This document shows, piece by piece, positions 14,699-22,560 of a stretch of DNA of 23,441 bases. This stretch comes from Jeotgalicoccus sp052093725 (GTDB lineage: Bacteria > Bacillota > Bacilli > Staphylococcales > Salinicoccaceae), in NCBI GenBank assembly GCA_052093725.1, contig JBQDHL010000019.1, positions 1 to 23,441 of the forward strand, given 5' to 3'. The notes under the pieces were generated by a model. That model searched no databases. It was given only the letters and a program-made list of their open reading frames with translations, and was not told the origin of the DNA. The translations under genes were made by a program, and so were the position numbers. Position 1 is the stretch's first letter. The number at the start of each line of letters is the position of its first letter.

Positions 14699-15574
14699 TC
14701 ACCCTAAGTTTAAAGTTGATAAATATTTCTCTGCAAGACGAAGATCATGATGCTGAAGGACATTGTTAACATGTCCGATATCGAGATTCAGACGGCTCTT
14801 ATCCATCAGTCCGTCGAGTTTAATCGGCACGTCCGTAATAATTTCAGCGAGACGCTGAGACATTTTTAATGACTCCATATCATTCATAATCTTTTCCTGC
14901 ATTTTCGGTGTCAGCGTATCTATGTTATTCAACAGCGTTTCGACTGAGCCGTGCGTCTGAATCAATTTAAGCGCCGTTTTCTCACCGATACCTGCAACAC
15001 CTGAATAGCCATCACTTGCGTCACCCATCAGTGCTTTAACATCGATAAACTGCCCGGGTGTAATACCGTACTGTTCCTGGAATGTATTAAAGTCGTAATA
15101 GTGATATTCCGTATAGCCTTTTTTAGTCAGCCAGATTCTGTTCGTCTGATTGATAAGCTGAAGCAGATCACGGTCACCGCTGACAATCGTCAGGTTATCG
15201 ACGTGACGCGCGACTGTACCGATTACGTCATCCGCTTCATAGCCGACGATACCATCCTGGTAAAAACCGATATCGTGCATCACATTTTTAATCATGCCGA
15301 ACTGCGGCTCCATTTCTTCAGGCGGTGCCACACGGTTTGCCTTATATCCTTCATACCATTCGTTTCTTACTGACTTTGAACCCATATCCCAGGCGATAAT
15401 AACGTTATCCGGTTTTGTAAGTTCGAGCAATTTGAATGTATGTCTCAGCATGCCCTGAACACCGTTCGTCGGGACATCATTACTGTTATACATAAATTGA
15501 TTACGGAAACTTGTCGCGTAAAAGTGTCTGAACAGTAAAGCCATGCCGTCTATTATTAAGGTGTGCTGTGTCAA
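14699..15574 (-). CDS. 5'-3' exonuclease (FEN-like, YpcP type)
   Basis: Stand-alone homologue of the N-terminal 5'-nuclease domain of DNA polymerase I, 291 aa, acting on 5' flaps and RNA primers during replication and repair. The metal-site acidic residues are visible in LIIDGMALLFRHF (Asp9), IIAWDMGS, the GYEADDVIGT block, VSGDRDLLQLI and VKALMGDASDGYSG. This is followed by the helix-hairpin-helix VAGIGEKTALKLI. The start is a TTG at 15574 with GGAGGG 6 nt upstream; no nearby ATG fits the family N-terminus. It lies 25 nt after dynA. Confidence 0.92.
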   Translation of the reverse strand: MTQHTLIIDGMALLFRHFYATSFRNQFMYNSNDVPTNGVQGMLRHTFKLLELTKPDNVIIAWDMGSKSVRNEWYEGYKANRVAPPEEMEPQFGMIKNVMHDIGFYQDGIVGYEADDVIGTVARHVDNLTIVSGDRDLLQLINQTNRIWLTKKGYTEYHYYDFNTFQEQYGITPGQFIDVKALMGDASDGYSGVAGIGEKTALKLIQTHGSVETLLNNIDTLTPKMQEKIMNDMESLKMSQRLAEIITDVPIKLDGLMDKSRLNLDIGHVNNVLQHHDLRLAEKYLSTLNLG

Positions 15575-15599
15575 AATGTTCCCTCCATTGTTAAATCCG

Positions 15600-18500
15600 T
15601 TAAAGCGAAATGCGTTCTACTGCTTTAAGCAGTGCTGCATCTTCATCGTAGTCCGTACGTGATATTGCTGAAGGCTCAGCTTTCAATGCCTCTGTAATCA
15701 TCACACGGTCATTTTTAAGCTCCGCATCGAGCAATGCTGTGTATTGTCCGGCGAGCTGTTCCATCTGCGCTCTTAATGCATCTGTATCGACTGAACGGAC
15801 AATAGTCTCTGCCAGTTCTAATAATGCATCTCTGTATGATTGAGCTTTGTTTCTGCTCTGATAGAGAATCTTATCAAAAGGTTTCAATACTTCAGCATCA
15901 ATATGAACTGCGGGTTCTTCTGCCTTCGCACTTGTTACTGACAGTGTCCCCGGTGTTCCTGCAATTTCAAGACGTTCGTTAAATTGTGTGATCATCTGTG
16001 ACGTCTGACTGTCCGCCTGACGGTAAACCGCATTAAAGGCAATACTCGACTCGAGCGTCAGGAAATCTTCGATATTACGCACGATAATAGAACAGTTGTC
16101 TCTGATGTAATGCTTGTTGTGCATCATGGAGACAGTCAGCAATCCTTTTAAGTGATCGTACAGCTGGAGACGAAGCCGCTTCGTCAGATACGTGAGTATA
16201 ATATCGATTTCCTGTTTCAGTGTATCGTTAATACTCCCCGCTGTAATACCGTCAATATCATTAAGTAAGGCTTTACGGAGTTCAAGCAGTTTAGTGCGTT
16301 CTTCCCCGTTATCTTCAAACTGGCGCATATTACTCATTAATGTGTTAATCAGCTGTCTCCGGGTTTCCTTCAGTGTTTTGTACTGAACGTTCCCTGACTG
16401 CTGGTCGGCAATCTTCATAATTTCAGATTTCGCTGTATTGAAGTAGTCGTCTCCATTGTCTAGAGCACGCTTACTGGAAACAGGATAGAGTACGTGTTTA
16501 ATATGCATCGTATTTAGAGCATTACGCATATAATCAAGTACTTTATCTCTATCCGCTTCAGACTTCATTAAGTCGACCGCGTTAATTATAAAGATGATCG
16601 GGAAGTCTTTACCTTTCAACGACTGAATATATTGCAAGAAGGTTTCATCCGAACGTGAGAATACATGGTTATAGTAGGATACGTAAATAATCATATCGCT
16701 CTCTGTAATAATGTCTCTCGTTTCCGACGTGTGACGGGCGTTAATAGAATTAATCCCCGGTGAGTCGACAAGTGTATATGACTGTGTCATATCGTTATCA
16801 AGTGAAACATTCGCCTTATGGATAAACGTCGAGTCTTTATCATTACTGATCTTCGCAATTAAGTCATCTGTATCGATGCTGACTGTCTGACCGAGCTCAT
16901 CTTTATAGTGCGCATAGTTTTCCTGTATACCGGCTAACAGCGGCTTATACGTTTCGTCTACTGTATCGATGTTCTTACTGATCCATTTCTTATAGCCGTC
17001 CGCAGTATCGTGACGCTCTCCTGACAGTGTAGCCAGTGTCTCTGTTAAATCCGCTTCACTCTTATAGACGACAGTACTCGTCTCGTCATTATTAATTTCT
17101 GTAATTGTTGCTGTAGTCGGGTTAGGACTCGTCGTTAAATGCTTGTCCCCCATCAGTGCGTTAATGAATGTTGTCTTGCCTGCACTGAATCCGCCGAAGA
17201 CGCTGATATTCGCTTTACCGTTATCTATACGTGCGAGCTTATCGTTTAACAGTCTTCTGTAGTCCGTATAGCGCGGTGATGATTCAAGCAGACTGCCGAG
17301 TTCACGGAACACTGCTAAATTCATGCCCTCTTCATTGTTAACCATAAATTCGTTATGTCTACTTTCTGTCGCTTCGACCTGATTTTCATCATCATACGAT
17401 AACGTAATCTCTTCCAGCAGATTTAACTTATCGATCTCATCATCCATATGAATATAGAAATGACGATAATTCTGTGTATCGAGTGATTCAATCAATCCGA
17501 GCAGTTCACCCGCCTTAGTATAGAGCGCCTTCTCGGCGGCTAGAGTTGTCTGTGCTTTAACTTCCCCTGTGTCCGCAGCAGTCAGCTTGTCCATGTGAAC
17601 GACTGCTTTTTCCGAGACTTCTTTCGTCAGAGTCGACTTCAGCTTATCGAAGTAATTCGTAATATACGTCTGGTTCAGTGAAGTAATCTTCTCCGTCTTC
17701 AGGAATGCATCATCCCATTCAAATTTAAACGGTTCGCCTATTAAGCCGAGCGACTGAAAGAAGCTGTTAATGTACGCATTAAGTTCTGGATGTATGACAG
17801 GCTGTATTGCCGCGTCAACTTCGGTGAGCGTTTCTTCGTACATTGCCTGTTCTTTTTTCTTTTTGCCGAACAGTCCGCCCGCTTTCTTCTCTCCCGCCAT
17901 AACTTTTAAATATTCCGTAATCGCATCTTTAACCTGATGAGGGAATAAATAGCTGTCTTTCACGAGTTTTTTAACGGATTCTTTGACGTGAACTTTTAAT
18001 TCATCTTCGTCACTGCGTAGATGATTAATTTCAGCTTTCGTCAGTTCATTGTTTAAATACTCAATGCGTTCTGCTGCTCTCTCACTGGTAAGCTCATTAT
18101 CAAGCTGCAGCTCATCGTGGAGTTCTTCCATTGCGTCCCGTAAATATCCAAGCTGTTTATCTTCTATGTTTTTAGTAATCCGCGCATCGTACGAGACATC
18201 AAGTTCAGCACGTTTGTCCTCAGTCTTTTGAATGAATGCCTTTAATTCGTCTATACGGTTATAAGGCGACTCATAGATAGAAGTTGTGAATAAATGCTCC
18301 GGATGAATGTTCCAGCTCGTGAGTGTACGTTTAACGCGGTTTAAGAAGGTGTCTAAAGTAATTTCTCGGTCATCGTGCTTGTCAATCTGGTTAATGATTA
18401 ACACGATCGGAATATCAAGCCCCGCGATTTCTTTCAGCAGCGTTAAGTTATGCTCACTCTCCACGTGGTTGTACTCCACCGTAAAGAAGATTAAATCACT

Positions 18501-18983
18501 GTTCAGTAAAAAACGGTTGGCGGACTCTTCGTGACTGTCCGTATTGGAGTCCACCCCCGGCGTATCCTGAAAGACTGTATTGTGCTGATAGTCCTCTGAT
18601 TGAATGTCCATCGTAATTGCCTGGATATCCATATCTTTTGTGTTCAGGGATTTTAACTCGTCGTAGTTGTCGAGTGACGCGTACTGATACTGGTTAATGA
18701 ATGCCTGTATTCCCGTACCTTCACCAATCTGTACCGCGACAGTATTGCTCGTCGTCGGCACCGGTGATGATGGCAGGATGTCCTGATTAAGCAAATAGTT
18801 AATCAGGCTCGATTTCCCCGCAGAGTAATGGCCGATAAAAGAAAATACCAGCTGTTCGTTATACGTCTTCTGAATGGCATGGTCAATCTGAGATACAAGC
18901 GTATCGTTATCCGATTTCAGAATTTCTTTTTTAAGTTTATACAGCGTATTAAGCGTTTGTCTGTTTTCCCCTTGTGCTGACAA
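15600..18983 (-). CDS. dynA: Bacterial dynamin-like GTPase DynA (tandem)
   Basis: A large membrane-remodelling GTPase of 1127 aa with two dynamin units in one chain, as in Bacillus DynA (YpbR) and the staphylococcal equivalent. Unit 1 has the P-loop GHYSAGKSS (51-59), switch DTPGVDS and NQIDKHD. Unit 2 has GGFSAGKTT (about 596-604), DSPGINS and INAVDLMK. Long helical stalk regions follow each. Family members tether and fuse membranes and protect against phage or membrane-pore damage. A basic patch GGLFGKKKKEQ (middle of unit 1) may contact lipid. The start is a TTG at 18983 directly touching the rlmL stop codon (TAGTTG), with GGGAG about 12 nt upstream, so expression probably depends on coupling. 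Confidence 0.95.
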   Translation of the reverse strand: MSAQGENRQTLNTLYKLKKEILKSDNDTLVSQIDHAIQKTYNEQLVFSFIGHYSAGKSSLINYLLNQDILPSSPVPTTSNTVAVQIGEGTGIQAFINQYQYASLDNYDELKSLNTKDMDIQAITMDIQSEDYQHNTVFQDTPGVDSNTDSHEESANRFLLNSDLIFFTVEYNHVESEHNLTLLKEIAGLDIPIVLIINQIDKHDDREITLDTFLNRVKRTLTSWNIHPEHLFTTSIYESPYNRIDELKAFIQKTEDKRAELDVSYDARITKNIEDKQLGYLRDAMEELHDELQLDNELTSERAAERIEYLNNELTKAEINHLRSDEDELKVHVKESVKKLVKDSYLFPHQVKDAITEYLKVMAGEKKAGGLFGKKKKEQAMYEETLTEVDAAIQPVIHPELNAYINSFFQSLGLIGEPFKFEWDDAFLKTEKITSLNQTYITNYFDKLKSTLTKEVSEKAVVHMDKLTAADTGEVKAQTTLAAEKALYTKAGELLGLIESLDTQNYRHFYIHMDDEIDKLNLLEEITLSYDDENQVEATESRHNEFMVNNEEGMNLAVFRELGSLLESSPRYTDYRRLLNDKLARIDNGKANISVFGGFSAGKTTFINALMGDKHLTTSPNPTTATITEINNDETSTVVYKSEADLTETLATLSGERHDTADGYKKWISKNIDTVDETYKPLLAGIQENYAHYKDELGQTVSIDTDDLIAKISNDKDSTFIHKANVSLDNDMTQSYTLVDSPGINSINARHTSETRDIITESDMIIYVSYYNHVFSRSDETFLQYIQSLKGKDFPIIFIINAVDLMKSEADRDKVLDYMRNALNTMHIKHVLYPVSSKRALDNGDDYFNTAKSEIMKIADQQSGNVQYKTLKETRRQLINTLMSNMRQFEDNGEERTKLLELRKALLNDIDGITAGSINDTLKQEIDIILTYLTKRLRLQLYDHLKGLLTVSMMHNKHYIRDNCSIIVRNIEDFLTLESSIAFNAVYRQADSQTSQMITQFNERLEIAGTPGTLSVTSAKAEEPAVHIDAEVLKPFDKILYQSRNKAQSYRDALLELAETIVRSVDTDALRAQMEQLAGQYTALLDAELKNDRVMITEALKAEPSAISRTDYDEDAALLKAVERISL

Positions 18984-20108
18984 CTATTCTTTCACTCCCC
19001 AGTATTGGAACAACGTCGTTTCAATATAGCCGTTAAACAGCTTTCTGCGTTTTGTAGCTTTCTTGCCGACGATTTCCTCAAACTCTTTATTCGATGTCAT
19101 TAGATAAACATTCAGTGACGGATTGTCCTCCATCAGCTCACCGATTTTACCGTACATTGCTTCAACTGCTTTTGCTTCCCCGATACGTTCACCGTACGGC
19201 GGATTCGTTACGAGCTGTGCATTTTTATCGAGATCCTGAAGATCGTGTACATCGAGTGTACCGAATTCAATATCCGATTCCAGTCCGACTTCTTCCGCGT
19301 TTTTAATTGCGATGTTAATCATGTTCGGTTCAATGTCTGTTGCGTAAATTTTAACTTCTTTATCGTAGTCCGCTTCATTTTCACATTGCGTGCGAACTTC
19401 TTCCCACAGTTCTTCAGGAATAATGTCCCATGACTCACTGTCGAATGAACGGTTTGAACCGGGTGCGATATTACGAGCAATCATTGCCGCTTCAAGTGCA
19501 ATTGTTCCTGAACCGACGAACGGGTCATACAGCGTTTTTTCTCCTGTGTAGTTTGCAAGCTTCAGCATTGCTGCTGCCAGTGTTTCTTTAATCGGTGCGT
19601 CACCCTGAGCGAGTCTGTATCCGCGTTTATGCAGTGCGTCGCCGCTCGTGTCGACAGTAAGTATTGCTCTGTCTTTTAAAATGTTGATATCCATTTTATA
19701 GCGCGGGCCATCTTCAGGCAGTTTCCCTGTCATCTTAAATGCATCTTTTAAATGTTCAACAATTGCTTTCTTCGTAATACGCTGCACGTCAGGCACACTG
19801 AACAGTGTAGACTTGTGGGAGCGTCCTGTTACGGGGAACTCTGCATTTGGTCCGAGTATGTCTGACAGCGGTAATGCTTTAACTGCTTCAAACAGTTCGT
19901 CGAATGTTGTGACGTGAAAATCACCGACGACGATTCTAATACGGTCGACAGTACGAAGTTTTAAGTTTGTTTCGATGATAGTACGTTCATCGCCTTCAAA
20001 GTATACGCGGCCATTTTCAAGTTCTGTTTCAAGACCCAGAGATTTGATTTCATCCGAGACGACACGTTCAAGTCCCATCGGTGTGTTGACAATAAATTTA
20101 AAGTTCAT
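18984..20108 (-). CDS. rlmL: Class I SAM-dependent rRNA methyltransferase (RlmL/YpsC family)
   Basis: A 374-aa methyltransferase with an N-terminal THUMP RNA-binding domain (about 45-155) and a Rossmann methyltransferase domain. The SAM loop is DPFVGSGTIALEAA (195-208) and the catalytic motif is TNPPYG. This NPPY form marks N-methylation of guanine or adenine; by homology to E. coli RlmL the target may be m2G2445 of 23S rRNA. It lacks the second, RlmK, half found in the E. coli fusion. The ATG at 20108 has AGGAG 9 nt upstream, and a TATAAT box lies 37 nt further. It heads the long minus-strand unit down to the bacilliredoxin gene. Confidence 0.9.
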   Translation of the reverse strand: MNFKFIVNTPMGLERVVSDEIKSLGLETELENGRVYFEGDERTIIETNLKLRTVDRIRIVVGDFHVTTFDELFEAVKALPLSDILGPNAEFPVTGRSHKSTLFSVPDVQRITKKAIVEHLKDAFKMTGKLPEDGPRYKMDINILKDRAILTVDTSGDALHKRGYRLAQGDAPIKETLAAAMLKLANYTGEKTLYDPFVGSGTIALEAAMIARNIAPGSNRSFDSESWDIIPEELWEEVRTQCENEADYDKEVKIYATDIEPNMINIAIKNAEEVGLESDIEFGTLDVHDLQDLDKNAQLVTNPPYGERIGEAKAVEAMYGKIGELMEDNPSLNVYLMTSNKEFEEIVGKKATKRRKLFNGYIETTLFQYWGVKE

Positions 20109-20145
20109 TTTAAGAAGCTCCTAAAGTTTAATTTGATTTAATTAC

Positions 20146-20151
20146 ATTATA
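20146..20151 (-). promoter_or_regulatory. Possible -10 box of the rlmL-dynA unit
   Basis: TATAAT on the minus strand, 37 nt before the rlmL ATG. The -35 position would fall in the T-run of the rnpB terminator (TTTTTT), so only the -10 is convincing. Confidence 0.35.
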
Positions 20152-20167
20152 GTATGAAAATAAGCAT

Positions 20168-20204
20168 AAAAAAAGCTCTCCTCAATAAGTGGAGAGCTTT
20201 TTTG
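20168..20204 (-). terminator. Rho-independent terminator of rnpB
   Basis: An 8-bp stem AGCTCTCC / GGAGAGCT with 9-nt loop, flanked by T-runs on both strands. It directly follows the RNase P RNA 3' end. Confidence 0.85.
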
Positions 20205-20615
20205 TCTAGTCCGGTTTCTCTATAAGCCATGTTCTGTCCCGCTGTGCTGCTGACGTGCACTAGTATACACTCGCACATTGGTGATAATCATCTGTCTATA
20301 TTAAATGAATAATATCTCTCCGTCAGTTGAATTCCTGTTGGAAAGTGCTCCTACCTAATTTGGATTGCTCACTCGAGGGGTTTACCGCGTTCCATCTTCA
20401 TCATTTCTTCTGAAGCTCGTTTCTGTGGCACTTTTAAAGCTACTCTACTCATATGTGTAAACACTTAGAATATTTCGCAGCCGTCAAGATATAAAATATC
20501 ATTGCCCAGACTTATGGTTTCATCTGGCACGAACACTACGGCCATCTCAGGCCGTGTGAGCATGGACTTTCCTCTATGCAGGCATGCTGCATAGCGATTA
20601 TCCGAGTTACCGTCT
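20204..20615 (-). ncRNA. rnpB: RNase P RNA (type B, Bacillus-like)
   Basis: Catalytic RNA of RNase P, which trims tRNA 5' leaders. On the minus strand the conserved blocks appear in order: GATAATCGC near the 5' end, then GAGGAAAGTCCATGCTC, GCCGTAGTGTTCGTGCC, AAAAGTGCCACAGAAACG, GGAACGCGGTAAACCCCTCG, CAAATTAGGTAGGAG, and GGGACAGAACATGGCTTATAG close to the 3' end. CGGT...CTC at the 5' end pairs with GAG...ACCG at the 3' end (P1). Its length of about 410 nt is close to the 401 nt of B. subtilis. The 5' end is set from the promoter and the 3' end from the terminator, so both are approximate. It lies between gpsB and rlmL, as in Bacillus and Staphylococcus. Confidence 0.95.
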
Positions 20616-20620
20616 TTTTT

Positions 20621-20650
20621 ATTTTAAAAATTCTTAAAATACATTGTTAA
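20621..20650 (-). promoter_or_regulatory. rnpB promoter
   Basis: On the minus strand TTAACA (20650-20645), 18-nt spacer, TAAAAT (20626-20621). The start would be near 20614, just where the RNase P RNA P1 helix begins. Confidence 0.6.
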
Positions 20651-20662
20651 TACTACTGTTGC

Positions 20663-20989
20663 CTATTTACTTACTGTGCTGCCAAAAACTTGTTTTTCAA
20701 GACTCGAAAGACGTTTTAAAATATCAATCTGCTGATTTTGACCGCTGCCGCCCTGAGTGCGTGTATTTGTTGCCACTCTGATCCGGAGATCCTCAACTTC
20801 CTTTTTTAAACGTGCATTTTCTTCTTCAAGTTTTTTAATGTTGTTGTTCATGTCTGCCATTTTTTGATAATCACTGATAACATCGTCAAGAAAACTATCT
20901 ACTTCTATCGGTTTAAAACCTCTTAGTGATTTTTCGAATTCTTTCTCGAATATATCTTTTGCAGACAGCCTTAGCGTATAGTCACTCAT
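20663..20989 (-). CDS. gpsB: Cell division protein GpsB
   Basis: A DivIVA-like coiled-coil protein of 108 aa that links cell-wall synthases with the divisome. The N-terminal lipid- and PBP-binding domain reads LSAKDIFEKEFEKSLRGFKPIEVDSFLDDVISDY (about 8-41). A coiled coil (NIKKLEEENARLKKEVEDLRIRV, about 49-71), a polar linker, and a short C-terminal helix DILKRLSSLEKQVFG (hexamerisation) follow. The ATG at 20989 has AGAGGTG 5 nt upstream. Its neighbours ypsA and rnpB, and pbp2 nearby, are the usual set; PBP2-type synthases and FtsZ are known partners in the family. Confidence 0.95.
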   Translation of the reverse strand: MSDYTLRLSAKDIFEKEFEKSLRGFKPIEVDSFLDDVISDYQKMADMNNNIKKLEEENARLKKEVEDLRIRVATNTRTQGGSGQNQQIDILKRLSSLEKQVFGSTVSK

Positions 20990-21000
20990 ACTTACACCTC

Positions 21001-21540
21001 TTAACTATCATATCTGTCATTAATGAAATCATTAATATCATCAAATTGTATTCTTTCAATATTATAATGACTTTTCTCACTTAATTCAAGCATAACACTA
21101 TATATATATTTTAAATTTGTTTCTGTCTCACTGTCGTAGACGAGAAGACCGTAATCAGAATGCGCTGTCACGAACTGATTAATCGCTTTAAACATACTCG
21201 GATCCCCGTATTCCCGTTCAAATATAAACTGATGAAAGTCCGCATGTTCCAATATATTGTTTAAATTAATTTTATCGGTCTCGTTATACCGGTCATCGAA
21301 TTTATGAAACGGCTTCAGGACACCGAGCTTAATATCGTAATCTTCCTTTAAGTCGATAATCTCATTCGCCGCATACATCTCTATGCCCGTATAGCCCTGG
21401 ATGATAAACCACTCAGCGCCCTCTTCAGCCAGATTGATAATACGCTGACGGAGGAAATCACGGAGCACTTTCACTTCCGGCTGTGAATCTTTAAAGATGC
21501 CGAGCTCGTAGTGGCGGTACCCTGTAATGAATACCCTCAC
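21001..21540 (-). CDS. ypsA: YpsA family protein (SLOG superfamily, UPF0398)
   Basis: A 179-aa protein of the YpsA/DUF1273 family with a Rossmann-like SLOG fold, thought to bind a nucleotide or ADP-ribose-like ligand. Visible features are the N-terminal TGYRHYELGIF, the glycine-containing WFIIQGYTGIEMYAANE, KPFHKFDDRYNE, and HSDYGLLVYD followed by SETETNLKYIY. In Bacillus and S. aureus YpsA influences cell division, in line with its position next to gpsB. I use the GTG at 21540 (AAGGA upstream), which overlaps the stop of the preceding gene by 4 nt (GTGA). The longer frame to 21573 would lie inside that gene. Confidence 0.9.
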   Translation of the reverse strand: MRVFITGYRHYELGIFKDSQPEVKVLRDFLRQRIINLAEEGAEWFIIQGYTGIEMYAANEIIDLKEDYDIKLGVLKPFHKFDDRYNETDKINLNNILEHADFHQFIFEREYGDPSMFKAINQFVTAHSDYGLLVYDSETETNLKYIYSVMLELSEKSHYNIERIQFDDINDFINDRYDS

Positions 21541-21872
21541 AGCAATCCTTCCTTCCCGGCATGATTCACCCACATATTAATATATTTGAATTTTTCATGA
21601 TACAGTTTTAAACTGAAGCGGGATATGTGACAGCTCATTAACACTTCCATGAGTTCGTCGCTCATCACTTCTCTAATTTGCTCTGTCAGCCGTTCATCAG
21701 TCTGTATATGAAGCAGCTGGTCAGCGAGTACTTTATATTTATTTAGAAAAGGTTCTATTTCTGTTGTAAAATCGAACTCGTAGCCTGCTCTTGCTTTTTC
21801 GTAGCGATTCGCGATTTCATCCAGCATTTCGCGGTAATCGCTGTATGATGCATTTCTTGACAATTTGGACAC
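21537..21872 (-). CDS. Hypothetical protein, probably DUF1798 (YppE-like)
   Basis: A 111-aa, mostly helical, charged protein with no membrane segment or signal peptide. Size, all-helical character and the position next to ypsA and divergent from recU fit the YppE/DUF1798 family of Bacillus and Staphylococcus, whose function is unknown; the assignment is from context more than from motifs. The start could be GTG 21872, where AGGTGG lies almost against the codon, or TTG 21863, with a better 8-nt spacing. The recU promoter -35 box (21857-21862) falls inside these first codons. Confidence 0.65.
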   Translation of the reverse strand: MSKLSRNASYSDYREMLDEIANRYEKARAGYEFDFTTEIEPFLNKYKVLADQLLHIQTDERLTEQIREVMSDELMEVLMSCHISRFSLKLYHEKFKYINMWVNHAGKEGLL

Positions 21873-21884
21873 ACCACCTATAAT
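21857..21884 (+). promoter_or_regulatory. Consensus sigma-A promoter of recU-pbp2
   Basis: TTGACA (21857-21862), 16-nt spacer, TATAAT (21879-21884): both hexamers are perfect. The predicted start near 21891 gives a 5' leader of about 68 nt before recU. Further TATAAT boxes at 21915 and 21931 have weaker -35 partners and could be secondary starts. Confidence 0.75.
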
Positions 21885-21958
21885 AATGAAATGTTAATCA
21901 AACTCTAATTAATATATAATAGTAAGTATATATAATAATAGTTTGGAGTGCGAATTTA

Positions 21959-22549
21959 ATGAAGTACCCTCAGGGTGTTAAAAACAACCAATCAAATGTA
22001 ACACGTCCGAATAAAGAAATTAACTATGGTCAGCGCGGTATGACTCTGGAAAAGGATCTTGATAAAACCAATCAGTTTTATCTGGATACGAAGCGGGCAA
22101 TTATACATAAGAAGCCCACTCCGGTTCAAATTGTAGACGTTGATTATCCGTCACGGAAAAAAGCTAAAATAACGGAAGCTTACTTTAAAGTTCCATCGAC
22201 CAGTGACTATAATGGTTTATATAAAGGAAGATACATCGATTTTGAAGCGAAGGAAACCCGCAACAAAACACGCTTCCCTCTTATAAATATTCACGCACAC
22301 CAGGTCGAGCATATGCGCGCATGCCATAATCAGGGAGGCATCGTTTTTCTCATTGTTAAATTCAGTGTTCACGACGAAGTCTATCTTTATCCGTTCGAAC
22401 ATTTTTCTAAACACTGGGACGAATTTACAGGTGATGGCAGAAAGTCCATAACCTATGCTGACATTAAGGATGAGAGTATTTTACTACCAATAAAATACAA
22501 TCCGCGTTATGATTATTTAGCTGCAGTTGACGAATTTTATTTTGAATAG
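21959..22549 (+). CDS. recU: Holliday junction resolvase RecU
   Basis: An endonuclease that cleaves four-way DNA junctions during recombination and chromosome segregation. It has 196 aa. The family N-terminus MKYPQGVK..., the GQRGMTLEKDLDKTNQFY block (about 24-41), the type II restriction-like active site (YFKVPSTSDYNG with Asp84, then YIDFEAKET with Glu96 and Lys98) and FPLINIHAHQVEHMRACHNQGG are all present. The ATG at 21959 has GGAGTG 8 nt upstream. It is followed after 11 nt by the class A PBP gene, the conserved recU-pbp2 (ponA) pair of Firmicutes. Confidence 0.96.
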   Translation: MKYPQGVKNNQSNVTRPNKEINYGQRGMTLEKDLDKTNQFYLDTKRAIIHKKPTPVQIVDVDYPSRKKAKITEAYFKVPSTSDYNGLYKGRYIDFEAKETRNKTRFPLINIHAHQVEHMRACHNQGGIVFLIVKFSVHDEVYLYPFEHFSKHWDEFTGDGRKSITYADIKDESILLPIKYNPRYDYLAAVDEFYFE

Positions 22550-22560
22550 GGAGAATATAT

